Source of the DNA: Pseudomonas corrugata
GTDB taxonomy: Bacteria > Pseudomonadota > Gammaproteobacteria > Pseudomonadales > Pseudomonadaceae
Assembly (NCBI RefSeq): GCF_001269905.1
Contig: NZ_LHVK01000022.1
Span: 1-64,000, forward strand
Length of the DNA: 64,000 bases
Direction of reading: 5' to 3'
Made by a program: the position numbers and the translations under genes. Below are positions 8,979 to 19,195 of this stretch, piece by piece; within the stretch, counting starts at the first letter, position 1, and each line of letters opens with the position of its first letter. The notes beneath the pieces are model-generated. The model was not told the DNA's origin and ran no database searches. It saw only the letters and a program-made list of their open reading frames with translations.

Positions 8979-10969
8979 CAGCGTTGGTCCGCGATTTCAA
9001 GCATCGCTTCGCGCAGGAAGAAGTCCAGCGTGTTGGCGATGGTTTCACTCATCTGCACGGTTGGCGTCCAGTCCAGCAGGCGCTTGGCATTGGCGATGCT
9101 TGGTTTGCGGTGTGAGACGTCCTGGTAACCGGTGCCGTAGAAGGCCTTGCTTTCGACGTCGCGGAACCCGGCGAAAGGCGGAAAGTTGTCGCGCAACGGG
9201 TGCGCCTCGAACTGTCTCAGCAGCTCCTCGCCCAACTGGCGGATACTGGCTTCGTTGTCCGGGTTGCCGATGTTGATGATCTGCCCGTTGCAGGCGTCAT
9301 TCTGGTTGTCGATGATCCGCGCCAAGGCCTCGACACCGTCGGCGATATCAGTGAAACAACGCTTCTGTTCACCACCATCAAACAGGCGGATCGGCGTACC
9401 TTCCACCAGGTTGAGGATCAGTTGGGTAATCGCCCGGGAGCTGCCGATGCGTGCCGAATCCAATCGATCCAGGCGCGGCCCCATCCAGTTGAAGGGGCGG
9501 AACAAGGTGAATTTCAGGCCTTTCTGGCCGTAGGCCCAGATCACCCGGTCGAGCAGTTGCTTGGAAATCGAGTAGATCCAGCGCTGCTTATTGATCGGGC
9601 CGACAACGAGGTTGGAGGTGTCTTCGTCGAAGTTGTTGTCCTGGCACATGCCATAGACTTCGGACGTCGAGGGGAAGATCACGCGCTTGTTGTACTTGAC
9701 GCAGTAGCGCACCAGTTTCAGGTTCTCTTCGAAATCCAGCTCGAACACCCGCAGCGGATTACGGGTGTACTCGATGGGTGTGGCGATGGCTACCAACGGC
9801 AGGATGACGTCGCATTTCTTGATGTGGTATTCGATCCATTCGGAATGGATGCTGATGTCGCCTTCGACGAAGTGGAAATGCGGGTGACTACGCAGGCGCT
9901 CGATGGCATCGGAGCCGATGTCGAGGCCATAGACATCGTATTTGTCGTCGCGCAGCAGTCGTTCCGACAGGTGATTGCCGATGAAGCCGTTGACGCCCAG
10001 GATCAACACCCGGGTACGCCGTGGACCTCGGCGAGACTCCGTGCCGCGTAGCACCGAACCGTCAACCAGTCCCAATTCGTTGGCCAGTTGTGGCCCGCCC
10101 AGGTACAGGCCGTTTTCGTTGCGTTGGCCCGAGGTGATCACCAGCGAATCCACACCACACGCAATGCGCAGCGGGTCGACGCTGATGACGCGCCCCGGAT
10201 CCTGGCCTTCGTTGCCCTCGACGACTTCCGCGCTCCAGACGATCAGCTTGTGTTCGCCAACGGCGCAAAACGCCCCGGGATAGGGTTGGGTCACGGCTCG
10301 GACCAGATTGAACAGTTCCTCGGCCGGGCGCTGCCAGACCAGCTTGCCGTCAGCCGCCGTGCGCCGACCGAACACCGTGGCCTTGGATTCGTCCTGCTCT
10401 CTTTCGCGGACCTCACCGGCAAGCAGGCTGGGCAGCGTGTCGCGCAGCAGGTCGATGGCCGCCTGGCGTAATTTGCCATGCAAACTCAACGCGGTGTCGC
10501 TGCGCTCGATGGCGACCTTTTGCTGGGCCAGGATCGCACCGGCATCCGCGCGTTTGACCATGCGATGCAGGGTTACGCCAGTCTCGGTTTCACCGTTGAC
10601 CAGCACCCAATTGGCCGGCGCCCGTCCGCGATAGCGCGGCAGCAGGGAACCGTGCAGGTTGAACGCGCCTTTAGGAGCAATGGCGAGCAGCGGTTCGCTC
10701 AACAAGTGACGGTAGTAGAAGGAGAACAGGTAATCAGGAGCGAGCTTGCCGATGCGCTCGATCCACAGCGGATGATTGACGTCTTCGGGAGCATGAACCG
10801 GGATGCCCTTGCGCGCGCACAATTGCGCGACGGAGCCGTAGAAGGTGTTCTCCTTGGGGTCGTCGGCGTGGGTAAACACCGCGACAATGTCGAAGCCGGA
10901 ATTGAGCAGGGTTTCGATGCCGGCACAGCCGATATCGTGATAGGCGAAAACTACGGCTTTTGTGCTCAT
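8978..10969 (-). CDS. arnA: Bifunctional UDP-L-Ara4N formyltransferase / UDP-glucuronate decarboxylase
   Basis: The 663 residues have two domains, as in E. coli ArnA (660). The N-terminal half is an N10-formyl-tetrahydrofolate-dependent formyltransferase, with the [13 protein letters not shown] motif near residue 105 and GVTLHRM after it. The C-terminal half is an NAD+-dependent oxidative decarboxylase of UDP-glucuronate, with Rossmann motif [10 protein letters not shown] near residue 327 and the Tyr-Lys pair in [10 protein letters not shown]. It makes the UDP-4-keto-pentose used by ArnB and later formylates UDP-L-Ara4N. It overlaps arnC by 4 nt (10966-10969). Confidence 0.96.
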   Translation of the reverse strand: MSTKAVVFAYHDIGCAGIETLLNSGFDIVAVFTHADDPKENTFYGSVAQLCARKGIPVHAPEDVNHPLWIERIGKLAPDYLFSFYYRHLLSEPLLAIAPKGAFNLHGSLLPRYRGRAPANWVLVNGETETGVTLHRMVKRADAGAILAQQKVAIERSDTALSLHGKLRQAAIDLLRDTLPSLLAGEVREREQDESKATVFGRRTAADGKLVWQRPAEELFNLVRAVTQPYPGAFCAVGEHKLIVWSAEVVEGNEGQDPGRVISVDPLRIACGVDSLVITSGQRNENGLYLGGPQLANELGLVDGSVLRGTESRRGPRRTRVLILGVNGFIGNHLSERLLRDDKYDVYGLDIGSDAIERLRSHPHFHFVEGDISIHSEWIEYHIKKCDVILPLVAIATPIEYTRNPLRVFELDFEENLKLVRYCVKYNKRVIFPSTSEVYGMCQDNNFDEDTSNLVVGPINKQRWIYSISKQLLDRVIWAYGQKGLKFTLFRPFNWMGPRLDRLDSARIGSSRAITQLILNLVEGTPIRLFDGGEQKRCFTDIADGVEALARIIDNQNDACNGQIINIGNPDNEASIRQLGEELLRQFEAHPLRDNFPPFAGFRDVESKAFYGTGYQDVSHRKPSIANAKRLLDWTPTVQMSETIANTLDFFLREAMLEIADQR

Positions 10970-11985
10970 GAGTGAACCTGATCTGAAGAAATGGAAGTAA
11001 GGCCGTCAACGGTGATAACGGGAGCCGGCGTGGCAGGTTGTCCACGCAGGACTTTTTCGACGAAGAAACGGGGGCGGGCACGCACATCGCTGTACATCCG
11101 CCCCAGGTATTCCCCCAGCAAGCCCATGCCAATGAATTGCCCGCCGGTGAACACGAACAGCACGGCGAACAGCACGAAGGTTCCGCCGCCGGCCCAGCCG
11201 GCACCGAAGACCAGCCGCAGGACGATCAAGGCGATGGCGAACAACACGCCCAGACCGGCCATGGCGAAACCAACGATGCTCAGCAGCCGCAGAGGTGTGG
11301 TGGTCATGCAGGTGATCAGGTCGAACATCAGGTTGACCAGGCGCATGGCGCTGTACTTGGATTCCCCGTGCTCGCGCTCGGCGTGGCTCACCAGGATCTC
11401 CGTGGTGTGCCGGGCAAAGCTGTTGGCGAGGATCGGGATGAAAGTGCTGCGTTCGCGGCATGCGAGCATGGCGTCGACGATGGACCGACGATAGGCACGC
11501 AGCATGCAGCCGTAGTCGCTCATGGCAACGCCGGTAGAGCGTTGCACCGCCAGGTTGATCAGCTTCGACGGCCAGCGCCGCAGGGCCGAGTCCTGGCGGT
11601 TGTTGCGCACCGTGGCGACTACGTCATAGCCCAGTTCGGCCTGGGCCACCAGGCGCGGAATCTCTTCGGGCGGGTTTTGCAGGTCCGCGTCGAGGGTGAT
11701 GATGACGTCGCCCTTGCAGTGTTCGAAACCGGCCATGATCGCGGCGTGCTGACCATAATTGCGGTTCAGGATCACCGCGACGATCGGGCTGCCCCGCAGC
11801 GTCGCGGCTTCTTCCAGTATCTGCGCCGACTCGTCCCGACTGCCGTCGTCGACCAGCACGATTTCGTACTTGTGGCGCAATTGCCGACATGCCGCTTCGG
11901 TACGCCGAAGCAATTCGGGCAGACTTTCTTCCTCGTTGTAAACCGGAATGACAATTGACACGCAATTGATCGGATAAGGTTTCAC
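10966..11985 (-). CDS. arnC: Undecaprenyl-phosphate 4-deoxy-4-formamido-L-arabinose transferase
   Basis: A GT2-family enzyme that links L-Ara4FN to undecaprenyl phosphate. The 339 residues show the GT-A start [14 protein letters not shown] (about 9-22), VDDGSRDES, the DxD-type [12 protein letters not shown] and two C-terminal membrane helices (about 237-290) that hold it at the inner membrane. Its start overlaps the arnB stop by 4 nt. It can be compared with the GT2 at 14710, which shares the catalytic domain but lacks the helix pair. Confidence 0.95.
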   Translation of the reverse strand: MKPYPINCVSIVIPVYNEEESLPELLRRTEAACRQLRHKYEIVLVDDGSRDESAQILEEAATLRGSPIVAVILNRNYGQHAAIMAGFEHCKGDVIITLDADLQNPPEEIPRLVAQAELGYDVVATVRNNRQDSALRRWPSKLINLAVQRSTGVAMSDYGCMLRAYRRSIVDAMLACRERSTFIPILANSFARHTTEILVSHAEREHGESKYSAMRLVNLMFDLITCMTTTPLRLLSIVGFAMAGLGVLFAIALIVLRLVFGAGWAGGGTFVLFAVLFVFTGGQFIGMGLLGEYLGRMYSDVRARPRFFVEKVLRGQPATPAPVITVDGLTSISSDQVHS

Positions 11986-13130
11986 AGGTGTGCATCCAGG
12001 ACGTTTTCAATGGTGTCGACGACGCGACTCACGTCATCGCCGGTCATGTCGGGAAACAGCGGGATCGAGCACAGACGAGCCGAATTCCATTCTGTGTTGG
12101 GCAGATGGACGTCAGGGAAGCGCTGGCGGTAGTAGGTGTGCAGGTGCGTTCCGATAAAGTGGATGCCCGTGCCGATATTTTGCTCCTGCAAGGCTTTCAT
12201 GAACGCTTCGCGGTCCAGGCCGCAGCGCTCGGCATCGATACGCAGGACGAACAGGTGCCAGGCGTGCTGCTGCGCATAGGTCGGGATCGCCAATGGCTGT
12301 ACCTTTGAACCTTCCAGCCGTTGCAAGTACACCTTGGCCAGTTCCGTGCGCTTGGCGTTGATGTCGTCCAGGCGCTCCAATTGCACGAGAGCTATGGCGG
12401 CGTTGATGTCGGCCAGGTTGTATTTGAAGCCTGGCTCCATCACTTGCGCCTGGGGCTTGCGACCATGGGTGAGGCGGTCGTAGGCGTCGACGCCGAGGCC
12501 ATGGAACTTGAGCATGCGCACCCGAGCGGCGAGTGCTTCATCGTCCGTGACGAACATGGCGCCTTCGGCGCAGGTCATGTTCTTGATCGCATGGAATGAG
12601 AAAATGGCCGTGCCCTTGGCGCCGACGTGGCGATCTTTGTAGCGGGTGCCGGCCGCGTGCGCGGCGTCTTCGATAACGGCGATACCGTGTTTTTCCGCCA
12701 ACCCATAGAGAGGGTCGAGGTCGAACGCGGCACCGGCATAGTGCACCGGGACGATCGCCCGGGTACGCGAGGTAATGGCCGCTTCGATGCTCGACAGATC
12801 ACTCATGAGCGTGTCGCGGTCCACGTCGACGAACACCGGTGTGGCGCCTAGCAGGCAGATCATGTTGGCCGTCGACACCCAGGTCTGGGACGGCGTAATG
12901 ACTTCATCGCCCGGGCCAATGCCTAATGCAAGTAACGCGATATGCATACCGCCGGTGGCCGAAGAAAGTGCAACGGCGTGCCGGCAGCCGACATAGGCGG
13001 CGAACTGCTCTTCAAGTTGCTGGCTTTTCGGGCCCGTGGTGATCCAGCCGGAGCGCAGTACCTCATTTACAGCGGCAATCTCTTCCTCGCCGATACTGGG
13101 GCGAGAGAAGGGCAGAAACGTTCGACTCAT
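11982..13130 (-). CDS. arnB: UDP-4-amino-4-deoxy-L-arabinose--oxoglutarate aminotransferase
   Basis: A PLP enzyme of the DegT/DnrJ/EryC1 family, 382 residues, which aminates the UDP-4-keto-pentose with glutamate as donor. The PLP-binding lysine is in [13 protein letters not shown] (about residue 184), and the upstream [10 protein letters not shown] contains the cofactor-ring Asp. It is the first gene of the arn operon, so the operon promoter should lie in 13131-13707. The ribosome site before ATG 13130 is weak (TGAGG). Confidence 0.95.
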   Translation of the reverse strand: MSRTFLPFSRPSIGEEEIAAVNEVLRSGWITTGPKSQQLEEQFAAYVGCRHAVALSSATGGMHIALLALGIGPGDEVITPSQTWVSTANMICLLGATPVFVDVDRDTLMSDLSSIEAAITSRTRAIVPVHYAGAAFDLDPLYGLAEKHGIAVIEDAAHAAGTRYKDRHVGAKGTAIFSFHAIKNMTCAEGAMFVTDDEALAARVRMLKFHGLGVDAYDRLTHGRKPQAQVMEPGFKYNLADINAAIALVQLERLDDINAKRTELAKVYLQRLEGSKVQPLAIPTYAQQHAWHLFVLRIDAERCGLDREAFMKALQEQNIGTGIHFIGTHLHTYYRQRFPDVHLPNTEWNSARLCSIPLFPDMTGDDVSRVVDTIENVLDAHL

Positions 13131-13707
13131 GGGGGCCTCAGGGACTGAAGAGTAACCGTTGAAACGAGAGATTGGATCCAGCGACAGCGTAGACGCTAAA
13201 AGAAAAGCTGCATCAAAGAGTTACCTTGTAGGAAACACATCCTTGTCATGTTTTCACCACCGGTTGGCGGATGCACACTTATGACAAGTGGCCCCGTATT
13301 CATTGAGGTTAGGCGATTTTCTTTGAAAGGATTGTGAAAAAAAGATCAGTGAAAAAAACTTAACTTGTCAGGTGCGACTCAGGTTTAAGTCTGTTTCGTA
13401 CATCGCTAGTAGCGGAATGCTTACAGGCGATTTTTAATATGTATTACATTTTCGTTACTGGGCAGATATTTTTCTGATACCTATCAACAGGATCGCGCAC
13501 GGAACGTTTTTTTACTGTTGTCACTCCCGCATTTGAGCAAGTCATGTTTCGATCATAAAACCGTCATTTGTTTTTGATAGAAGCTCTGCAAGTGCCGAAA
13601 AAGTTGGGCCATCAAACAGAGTGAAGTATGCAAGTGACCGTTTTGAGTAGCCGGTATGTCAGTTTCAAGGCGCGCGCCTGTCTTCCAGTTGGACAGGAGT
13701 CCGTCGC
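13131..13707. promoter_or_regulatory. AT-rich divergent control region between arn and uronate-modification operons
   Basis: This 577-bp gap is much richer in A/T than its flanks and holds no gene I can support. It carries an exact inverted repeat CTTGTCAT (13242-13249) / ATGACAAG (13281-13288), whose outer ends are 47 bp apart, plus a third CTTGTCA at 13364-13370. GTTTA AGTCT GTTTC at 13383-13397 resembles a PhoP direct repeat, but its period is 10 bp instead of 11. Both operons probably start here. Established: arn operons in Pseudomonas respond to PmrAB and PhoPQ. Which of these sites is used here is not shown. Confidence 0.55.
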
Positions 13708-14679
13708 ATGACCATTCTGGTCACCGGCGCCGCCGGCTTCATTGGCTTCCATACCGTCAAGCGGCTATGCGCCGATGGCCATCAGGTCATTGGCATCGAT
13801 AACCTCAATAGCTACTACAGCGTCGAGTTGAAGCGGGCCCGGCTGGCACAGCTGGATGCCTGCTCCAACTTTCAGTTCCGCTGGCTCGATGTCGCCGACA
13901 ATCAGGCGTTGCGGGAGCTGTTTGCCGAACAACCTTTCGAGCAGGTCATCCACCTGGCTGCCCAGGCCGGCGTGCGTTATTCCATCGACAATCCCGACAC
14001 CTACGCGCAAAGCAATCTGGTGGGGTTCCTCAATATCCTCGAAGCCTGCCGTGCCCATGGACCGGCGCATCTTGTCTACGCCTCGAGCAGCTCGGTATAT
14101 GGCTTGAACGAACACCTGCCATATGCCACGACCGACCCGGTCGATCGGCCCATGTCGTTCTACGCCGCGACCAAGCGCGCAAACGAGTTGATGGCCCATT
14201 CCTACTCCCATCTCTATGGCATCCCTACGACCGGCCTGCGCTTTTTCACCGTGTACGGACCTTGGGGGCGACCCGACATGGCGCTGTTCAAGTTCACTGA
14301 CGCTATCCTGAACGGCCGCGCCATTGATGTGTACAACGATGGCGCGATGTCTCGGGATTTCACCTACATCGACGACATCGTCGAAGGCATCGTCCGACTG
14401 CTGCCACTCCCGCCCACCGACAAGAGCGGTGCACCGAACAAGGTCTACAACATCGGGCACGGTTCGCCGGTGAAGCTTCTGCATTTTGTCGAGTGCATTG
14501 AAGAGGCGACGGGCTTGCGCGCCATCAAGAATTTCTTGCCGTTGCAATCAGGCGACGTGGTCGACACGTGGGCGGACACCCGCGACTTGGAAGAACGGGT
14601 GGATTTTCGCCCTCGGACCCCGGTGTCCAGCGGCGTGCGGTCGTTTGTCGATTGGTACCGCGACTATTACCGCGTTTAA
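13708..14679 (+). CDS. NAD-dependent UDP-sugar epimerase, probable UDP-glucuronate 4-epimerase
   Basis: A 323-residue extended short-chain dehydrogenase. The Rossmann motif TGAAGFIG is at residues 5-12, the Ser-rich SSSSVYG near 130 and the catalytic pair in YAATKRANE near 153. The opening (TGAAGFIGFHTVKRL, then GIDNLNSYY) and the segment RFFTVYGPWGRPDMA are typical of bacterial UDP-glucuronate 4-epimerases (LspL/CapI type), which make UDP-galacturonate. A strong AGGAG site lies 9 bases before the ATG. It starts a four-gene operon divergent from arn, whose ugd product would supply its substrate. A UDP-GlcNAc or UDP-Glc epimerase is less likely. Confidence 0.82.
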   Translation: MTILVTGAAGFIGFHTVKRLCADGHQVIGIDNLNSYYSVELKRARLAQLDACSNFQFRWLDVADNQALRELFAEQPFEQVIHLAAQAGVRYSIDNPDTYAQSNLVGFLNILEACRAHGPAHLVYASSSSVYGLNEHLPYATTDPVDRPMSFYAATKRANELMAHSYSHLYGIPTTGLRFFTVYGPWGRPDMALFKFTDAILNGRAIDVYNDGAMSRDFTYIDDIVEGIVRLLPLPPTDKSGAPNKVYNIGHGSPVKLLHFVECIEEATGLRAIKNFLPLQSGDVVDTWADTRDLEERVDFRPRTPVSSGVRSFVDWYRDYYRV

Positions 14680-14709
14680 CCGCGCATTTGGAATATCTAT
14701 AGGAAAGTC

Positions 14710-15453
14710 ATGCACGAAACCCCTTATGTATCCGTCTTGATCCCGGCGAAGAACGAAGCAGGCAATCTCATCCCCCTGTTGGAGGAGGTGCGTGCGGCGC
14801 TGGTCAACGAGGCATTTGAAGTGATTGTGGTGGACGACGGCAGCACCGATGCCACCGCGGCCGAACTGCGCACGCTGCAAGGCCAGGGCTACCCTCAGTT
14901 GCGGGTGCTCAGCCATGCGCGCTCCCTGGGGCAGAGCACCTCGATCCACCATGCCGCGGTGGTGGCTCGCGGGCACTGGTTGGCGACCCTGGATGGCGAT
15001 GGCCAGAACGATCCGGCCGATTTGCCGAAGATGCTCGACCTCGTACGTGGTTCGGAAGGCAAGCCCGCGGGCGTCAAGCTGGTGGCGGGGCATCGGGTGA
15101 ACCGTCGCGACACGGCGAGCAAGCGCTGGGCTTCACGATTTGCCAACAAGCTGCGGGCCAGCCTGCTGAAGGACCAGACCCCGGACACTGGATGCGGCAT
15201 CAAATTGATCGAGCGCGAGGCATTCCTGCGCCTGCCGTACTTCGATCACATGCACCGCTTCATTCCTGCCCTTATCCGTCGTCATAACGGTCGGATGCTG
15301 GTTCAGCCGGTCAATCACCGTGAACGCGGGGCAGGGGTGTCCAACTACGGGAACCTGGACCGGGCCCTGGTGGGCATCGTCGATCTGTTGGGGGTGTGGT
15401 GGTTGATCAAACGCACCCGTCTGGACGTCAACGCGCAAGAAAGCGAGGCCTGA
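14710..15453 (+). CDS. GT2 polyprenyl-phosphate glycosyltransferase (DPM1/RgtE-like)
   Basis: A 247-residue GT-A enzyme: VSVLIPAKNEAGNL at the start, VVDDGSTDATA near 40, and LDGDGQNDPADL near 97 as the metal and nucleotide site. The closest architecture is dolichyl-phosphate-mannose synthase and ArnC, but there is no C-terminal helix pair, only a short hydrophobic stretch near 225. In rhizobia an enzyme of this type, RgtE, loads galacturonate on a polyprenyl phosphate. Here it follows the uronate epimerase by 30 bp and precedes a LAB_N and an ArnT-like gene, so the same role is inferred. Confidence 0.78.
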   Translation: MHETPYVSVLIPAKNEAGNLIPLLEEVRAALVNEAFEVIVVDDGSTDATAAELRTLQGQGYPQLRVLSHARSLGQSTSIHHAAVVARGHWLATLDGDGQNDPADLPKMLDLVRGSEGKPAGVKLVAGHRVNRRDTASKRWASRFANKLRASLLKDQTPDTGCGIKLIEREAFLRLPYFDHMHRFIPALIRRHNGRMLVQPVNHRERGAGVSNYGNLDRALVGIVDLLGVWWLIKRTRLDVNAQESEA

Positions 15454-15454
15454 C

Positions 15455-15748
15455 ATGGGCAGGGAATCGATGTGGTTGGCCGTGGGATTCATGGGCCAGT
15501 TGGTCTTTACCGGGCGCTTTGCCCTGCAGTGGCTCTACAGTGAGTACAAGAAACGCAGCATGATCCCGGTCGGCTTCTGGTACCTGAGCATCGCTGGCAG
15601 TGCATTGCTGTTGGCGTACGCCATTTATCGCGAAGACCCGGTCTTCATTCTCGGCCAGTCCTTTGGCTTCATCGTGTATCTGCGCAACTTGCAACTGATC
15701 GCTCGGCAGCATGAAAACAAAGGCCTTGAGCTGGATAAAAGAGGCTGA
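15455..15748 (+). CDS. Lipid A biosynthesis N-terminal (LAB_N) domain membrane protein
   Basis: A 97-residue protein of the LAB_N family (PF07578). Three hydrophobic segments are seen: WLAVGFMGQLVFTGRFALQ, WYLSIAGSALLLAYAIY and FILGQSFGFIVYLRNL. The conserved family features RF-LQW--SE-----S--P--FW are all present (RFALQWLYSEYKKRSMIPVG). Its start is 2 bp after the stop of the glycosyltransferase. LAB_N proteins often sit beside polyprenyl-phosphate glycosyltransferases; a part in holding or flipping the lipid-linked sugar is possible but not proven. Confidence 0.85.
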   Translation: MGRESMWLAVGFMGQLVFTGRFALQWLYSEYKKRSMIPVGFWYLSIAGSALLLAYAIYREDPVFILGQSFGFIVYLRNLQLIARQHENKGLELDKRG

Positions 15749-15752
15749 AACG

Positions 15753-17273
15753 GTGCGGATACGATTAGCTTCCCCTCGGTTGGAATTACTGGGCTTTGCA
15801 GTGTTGGCGCTGGTCATGGTGGGGGCCGGGCTTGGCTGGCGGCAACCGCTGAATGTCGATGAAGAGCGTTTCCTCGGCGTGGCTCTGGAAATGCTGCAGA
15901 ATGGCTCGTGGTTCATTCCTCACCGGGCCGGGGAAATCTACGCGGACAAGCCGCCTCTGTTCATGTGGGCCGTGGCGCTGTTCGTGCAACTGACGCACCT
16001 GCCCAAAGTTGCCCTGTACTTGCCGGCGCTGCTGGCCGGCAGTGTGACCACGGTTTGCCTGTATGACCTGGGCCGGCGCTTATGGGGGCGACGTATCGGT
16101 GTGATTGCTGCGCTGCTGTTCCTGGCGACCTACCAGACCTACAGCATTCTGCGCACTGGACAGATCGATGGCTTTCTCGCGCTCTGGACCATTCTGGGTC
16201 TCTATGGCCTGTGCCGGCATCTGTTGCTTGGGCCGGACTGGCGCTGGTACTACGTGGCCTGTGCGGCGATGGGATTCGGCATCATCAGCAAAGGAGTTGG
16301 CTTTCTGCCGGTGTTGATGCTGATTCCTTACGCCTATGCAGTGCGCAAGGGCTGGAAAGGCGTGGTGCCGATGCCTGGCAAGGCCGGTGCCTGGTGGCTG
16401 GGGCTGCTGGTGGCGCTCGCTGCCGTTGCGGTATGGCTGGGCCCGCTGTTGCTGATCGTGGCGCAGGGCAGTGCCGACAGCCTGGCCTATGCCCAGGAAA
16501 TCCTGTTCAAGCAAACGGCGGGGCGCTACGCCAACGCGTGGGAGCATCGCGAACCCTTCTGGTACTTCTTCGTCGAGGTGATTCCCAAGTACTGGTTACC
16601 CATATTCTTCATGCTGCCCTGGCTGGTGCCAGCCTGGCGCAAGCAGTTGCTCAAGCACGATGGTCGGGTGTTGGTATTGCTCGGCTGGGTGGTGCTGGTA
16701 CTGCTGTTCTTCAGCCTGAGCAGCGGCAAACGCAAGTTGTACATTTTCCCCGCTTTGCCCGGGTTGATCCTGCTGGTGGCACCGCTGGTTCCGTGGATGT
16801 TGCACCGCTGGTTCAGCCAGCGTCCGCGAGGCAGGACGGTATTTACCGTGCTGACCGTGGCGTGGCTGTGCGCCTGGTTTGTTCGCGGGTTCATCGAGCC
16901 GCACAAGGAGGGCGTCAATCCCCACGAAACCCTCATGGCTGACGTCGCGCGACTGAGCAATAACGCCGAACTGGTGTTGGTGGGATGGCGCGAAGGGCAC
17001 TGGTTGTTCGCCCGACAACCTATCGTGCACTTCGGTTTCTATAGCAATCAGTCCCTGGAACAGTCCGCGCTGTGGCTTCGCAGCCATCCGCAGGCCTATG
17101 CGCTGGTGCCTGAGCGGGACCTGGCGCGCTGCTACGACCCGCAAAAGGCCCGCAGCGTCGGCGAGACCTCCAGGGCCGAGTGGTTCCTGGTGGGGGCCGA
17201 TGCGGATAACCAGCAGTGCCAGCCTCCGGCACCGGGGAAGGTGTATTCATTCGCGTGGAAGCAGCCTTTGTAG
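15753..17273 (+). CDS. ArnT/PMT-like membrane glycosyltransferase
   Basis: About 507 residues, with around 11-12 membrane helices. An ArnT-type catalytic loop follows helix 1: NVDEERFLGVALEML, with the acidic pair at about 35-36. The second acidic loop residues are in AGEIYADKPPLFMW. The C-terminal soluble part from about 400 is shorter than in ArnT. GTG 15753 is chosen because GAGG lies 8 bases before it; the ATG at 15711 would overlap the LAB_N gene by 38 bases. It probably transfers a sugar from polyprenyl phosphate to lipid A or core in the periplasm, and gene order points to a uronic acid. Confidence 0.8.
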   Translation: MRIRLASPRLELLGFAVLALVMVGAGLGWRQPLNVDEERFLGVALEMLQNGSWFIPHRAGEIYADKPPLFMWAVALFVQLTHLPKVALYLPALLAGSVTTVCLYDLGRRLWGRRIGVIAALLFLATYQTYSILRTGQIDGFLALWTILGLYGLCRHLLLGPDWRWYYVACAAMGFGIISKGVGFLPVLMLIPYAYAVRKGWKGVVPMPGKAGAWWLGLLVALAAVAVWLGPLLLIVAQGSADSLAYAQEILFKQTAGRYANAWEHREPFWYFFVEVIPKYWLPIFFMLPWLVPAWRKQLLKHDGRVLVLLGWVVLVLLFFSLSSGKRKLYIFPALPGLILLVAPLVPWMLHRWFSQRPRGRTVFTVLTVAWLCAWFVRGFIEPHKEGVNPHETLMADVARLSNNAELVLVGWREGHWLFARQPIVHFGFYSNQSLEQSALWLRSHPQAYALVPERDLARCYDPQKARSVGETSRAEWFLVGADADNQQCQPPAPGKVYSFAWKQPL

Positions 17274-17289
17274 CGACTGGGAGATTGCT

Positions 17290-17364
17290 ATCGCGGGCAG
17301 GCTCGCTCCCACAGGGGATTTGTGTTCACCGTGAAACCCTTGTGGGAGCGAGCCTGCTCGCGAT
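17290..17364. repeat. REP pair (BIME) forming a 24-bp-arm inverted repeat
   Basis: Arms 17290-17313 and 17341-17364 are reverse complements with one mismatch (core ATCGCG[AG]GCAGGCTCGCTC). It stands between the LPS-modification operon and the acyl-CoA operon and could end transcription of the former or protect its 3' end. Confidence 0.8.
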
Positions 17365-17514
17365 AAGGCCATGACCGGCAACCCACCCCCAAACCATGGC
17401 CAAACCAGTCAGCCAACTTGATAGCTTTGACCATTGCCGCCCAAGTCCTTCGGCGCGAGTATTCCCCTGTTTACGGTTCCCCCAACCAATAAAAAGTACA
17501 GAGGGATTCTGGTC

Positions 17515-19179
17515 ATGCGCGATTATCTGTCCGCTACGTCGCAGTTCGATTACCTGCACACCGTCAATACCGCACTGCACGGCTCGCTCGAGGCGTTGAA
17601 CGCCTGCGTCGAGTGTTGCGACCGGCATGCGTTGCCGGGACGCATCGCATTGTTCTGGGAGGGCCGTGACGGCAGTGACGCGACCTGGACTTATCGTGAT
17701 CTGCAGGACCGCGCCGCACGCTTCGCCAACTTCCTGCTGGCCCAAGGCGTAAACAAGGGCGACAAGGTGGCCGGTCTGCTGCCGCGTACCGCAGAGTTGC
17801 TGATCGTGGTGCTCGCCACGTGGCGTATCGGGGCGGTGTATCAGCCGTTGTTCACCGCGTTCGGCCCCAAGGCCATCGAGCATCGTCTCGGCAGTTCCGG
17901 CGCCCGTATCGTCGTCACCGACGGGGTCAACCGGCCCAAACTCAATGAAGTGAGCGGTTGCCCCACCGTGGTCACCGTCGGCGGCGAAAAAGGCCGGGGG
18001 ATCGTGCGGGGCGACTACAGCTTCTGGGCTGAAGTCGAGAACCACTCCAATCAATGCGAACCGGTCATGCTCACCGGTGAAGACCCGTTCCTGCTGATGT
18101 TTACGTCCGGTACCACTGGGCCAGCCAAGGCGTTGTCCGTGCCGCTCAAGGCCATCGTTGCCTTTCAGAGCTACACCCGGGACGCTGTGGACCTGCGTCC
18201 CGAAGATGCCTTCTGGAATCTGGCTGATCCGGGCTGGGCCTATGGCATTTACTTCGGCGTGACCGGCCCGTTGGCGATGGGACATCCCGTCACCTTCTAC
18301 GATGGTCCGTTTACCCTGGAAAGCACGTGCCGGGTCATCAACAAGTACGGCATCACCAACCTCACGGGCTCGCCCACGGCCTATCGCCTTTTGATTGCCG
18401 GAGGCGAGCAGTTCGCCCGGTCGATCAAGGGTCGGCTGCGTGTTGTCAGCAGCGCCGGCGAGCCGCTGAACCCGGAGGTGATCCGCTGGTTCGCCGATCA
18501 CCTGAATGTGGTGATCCACGACCATTACGGCCAGACCGAACTGGGCATGGTGCTGTGCAATCACCACGGGCTTGAACATCCGGTTCACCTGGGGGCGGCC
18601 GGCTTCGCCTCGCCGGGCCACCGGATCGTGGTGCTGGATGAAAACCACCAGGAACTGGACGTCGGCCAGCCGGGCATTCTCGCCGTCGACCGCAGCCAGT
18701 CGCCGATGTGCTGGTTCGCCGGTTATCAGGGCGGGCCCACCAAGGCGTTCGTCGGCAATTATTACCTGAGCGGCGATACCGTCGAGCTGAACCCGGACGG
18801 CAGCATCAGTTTCGTCGGTCGCAGTGACGACGTGATCACCACCTCGGGCTACCGCGTTGGTCCCTTCGATGTGGAAAGCGCCTTGATCGAACACCCTGCG
18901 GTGGTGGAAGCCGCCGTGGTCGGCAAGCCCGACCCGGAGCGTACCGAGCTGGTGAAAGCCTTTGTCGTGCTCAATGCCCAGTATCGCGCCGAGCCGGAGC
19001 TGGCCGAAGAGTTGCGCCAACACGTGCGCAAGCGCCTCGCGGCCCATGCGTATCCCCGTGAAATCGAATTTGTCAGCGACTTGCCGAAAACCCCAAGCGG
19101 CAAATTGCAGCGCTTTATCTTGCGCAACCAGGAGATCGCCAAAGCTCAAGAGGCCGCGGCGGCTAACGTTTCAGCTTGA
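17515..19179 (+). CDS. fadDx: Acyl-CoA synthetase (AMP-forming), FadDx type
   Basis: A 554-residue ANL-superfamily enzyme that activates a carboxylic acid to its CoA thioester with ATP. The ATP loop is [12 protein letters not shown] (about 196-207), A5 is HYGQTELG, A8 is [20 protein letters not shown] with [10 protein letters not shown], and the catalytic lysine is in TPSGKLQR near the C-terminus. ATG 17515 has a GAGGGA site; the earlier in-frame ATG 17434 lacks one. It opens a five-gene operon with the same order as P. putida PP_2213-2217, from which the symbol is taken. It resembles medium-chain or acetoacetyl/propionyl-type synthetases; chain length is not readable. Confidence 0.88.
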   Translation: MRDYLSATSQFDYLHTVNTALHGSLEALNACVECCDRHALPGRIALFWEGRDGSDATWTYRDLQDRAARFANFLLAQGVNKGDKVAGLLPRTAELLIVVLATWRIGAVYQPLFTAFGPKAIEHRLGSSGARIVVTDGVNRPKLNEVSGCPTVVTVGGEKGRGIVRGDYSFWAEVENHSNQCEPVMLTGEDPFLLMFTSGTTGPAKALSVPLKAIVAFQSYTRDAVDLRPEDAFWNLADPGWAYGIYFGVTGPLAMGHPVTFYDGPFTLESTCRVINKYGITNLTGSPTAYRLLIAGGEQFARSIKGRLRVVSSAGEPLNPEVIRWFADHLNVVIHDHYGQTELGMVLCNHHGLEHPVHLGAAGFASPGHRIVVLDENHQELDVGQPGILAVDRSQSPMCWFAGYQGGPTKAFVGNYYLSGDTVELNPDGSISFVGRSDDVITTSGYRVGPFDVESALIEHPAVVEAAVVGKPDPERTELVKAFVVLNAQYRAEPELAEELRQHVRKRLAAHAYPREIEFVSDLPKTPSGKLQRFILRNQEIAKAQEAAAANVSA

Positions 19180-19195
19180 ATCCAAGGAAACCATG

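Noticed and set aside
13383-13397. PhoP box GTTTA-N5-GTTTC
   Set aside because: The period is 10 bp, where the consensus needs 11, and the second half has one mismatch. It is kept only as a note.
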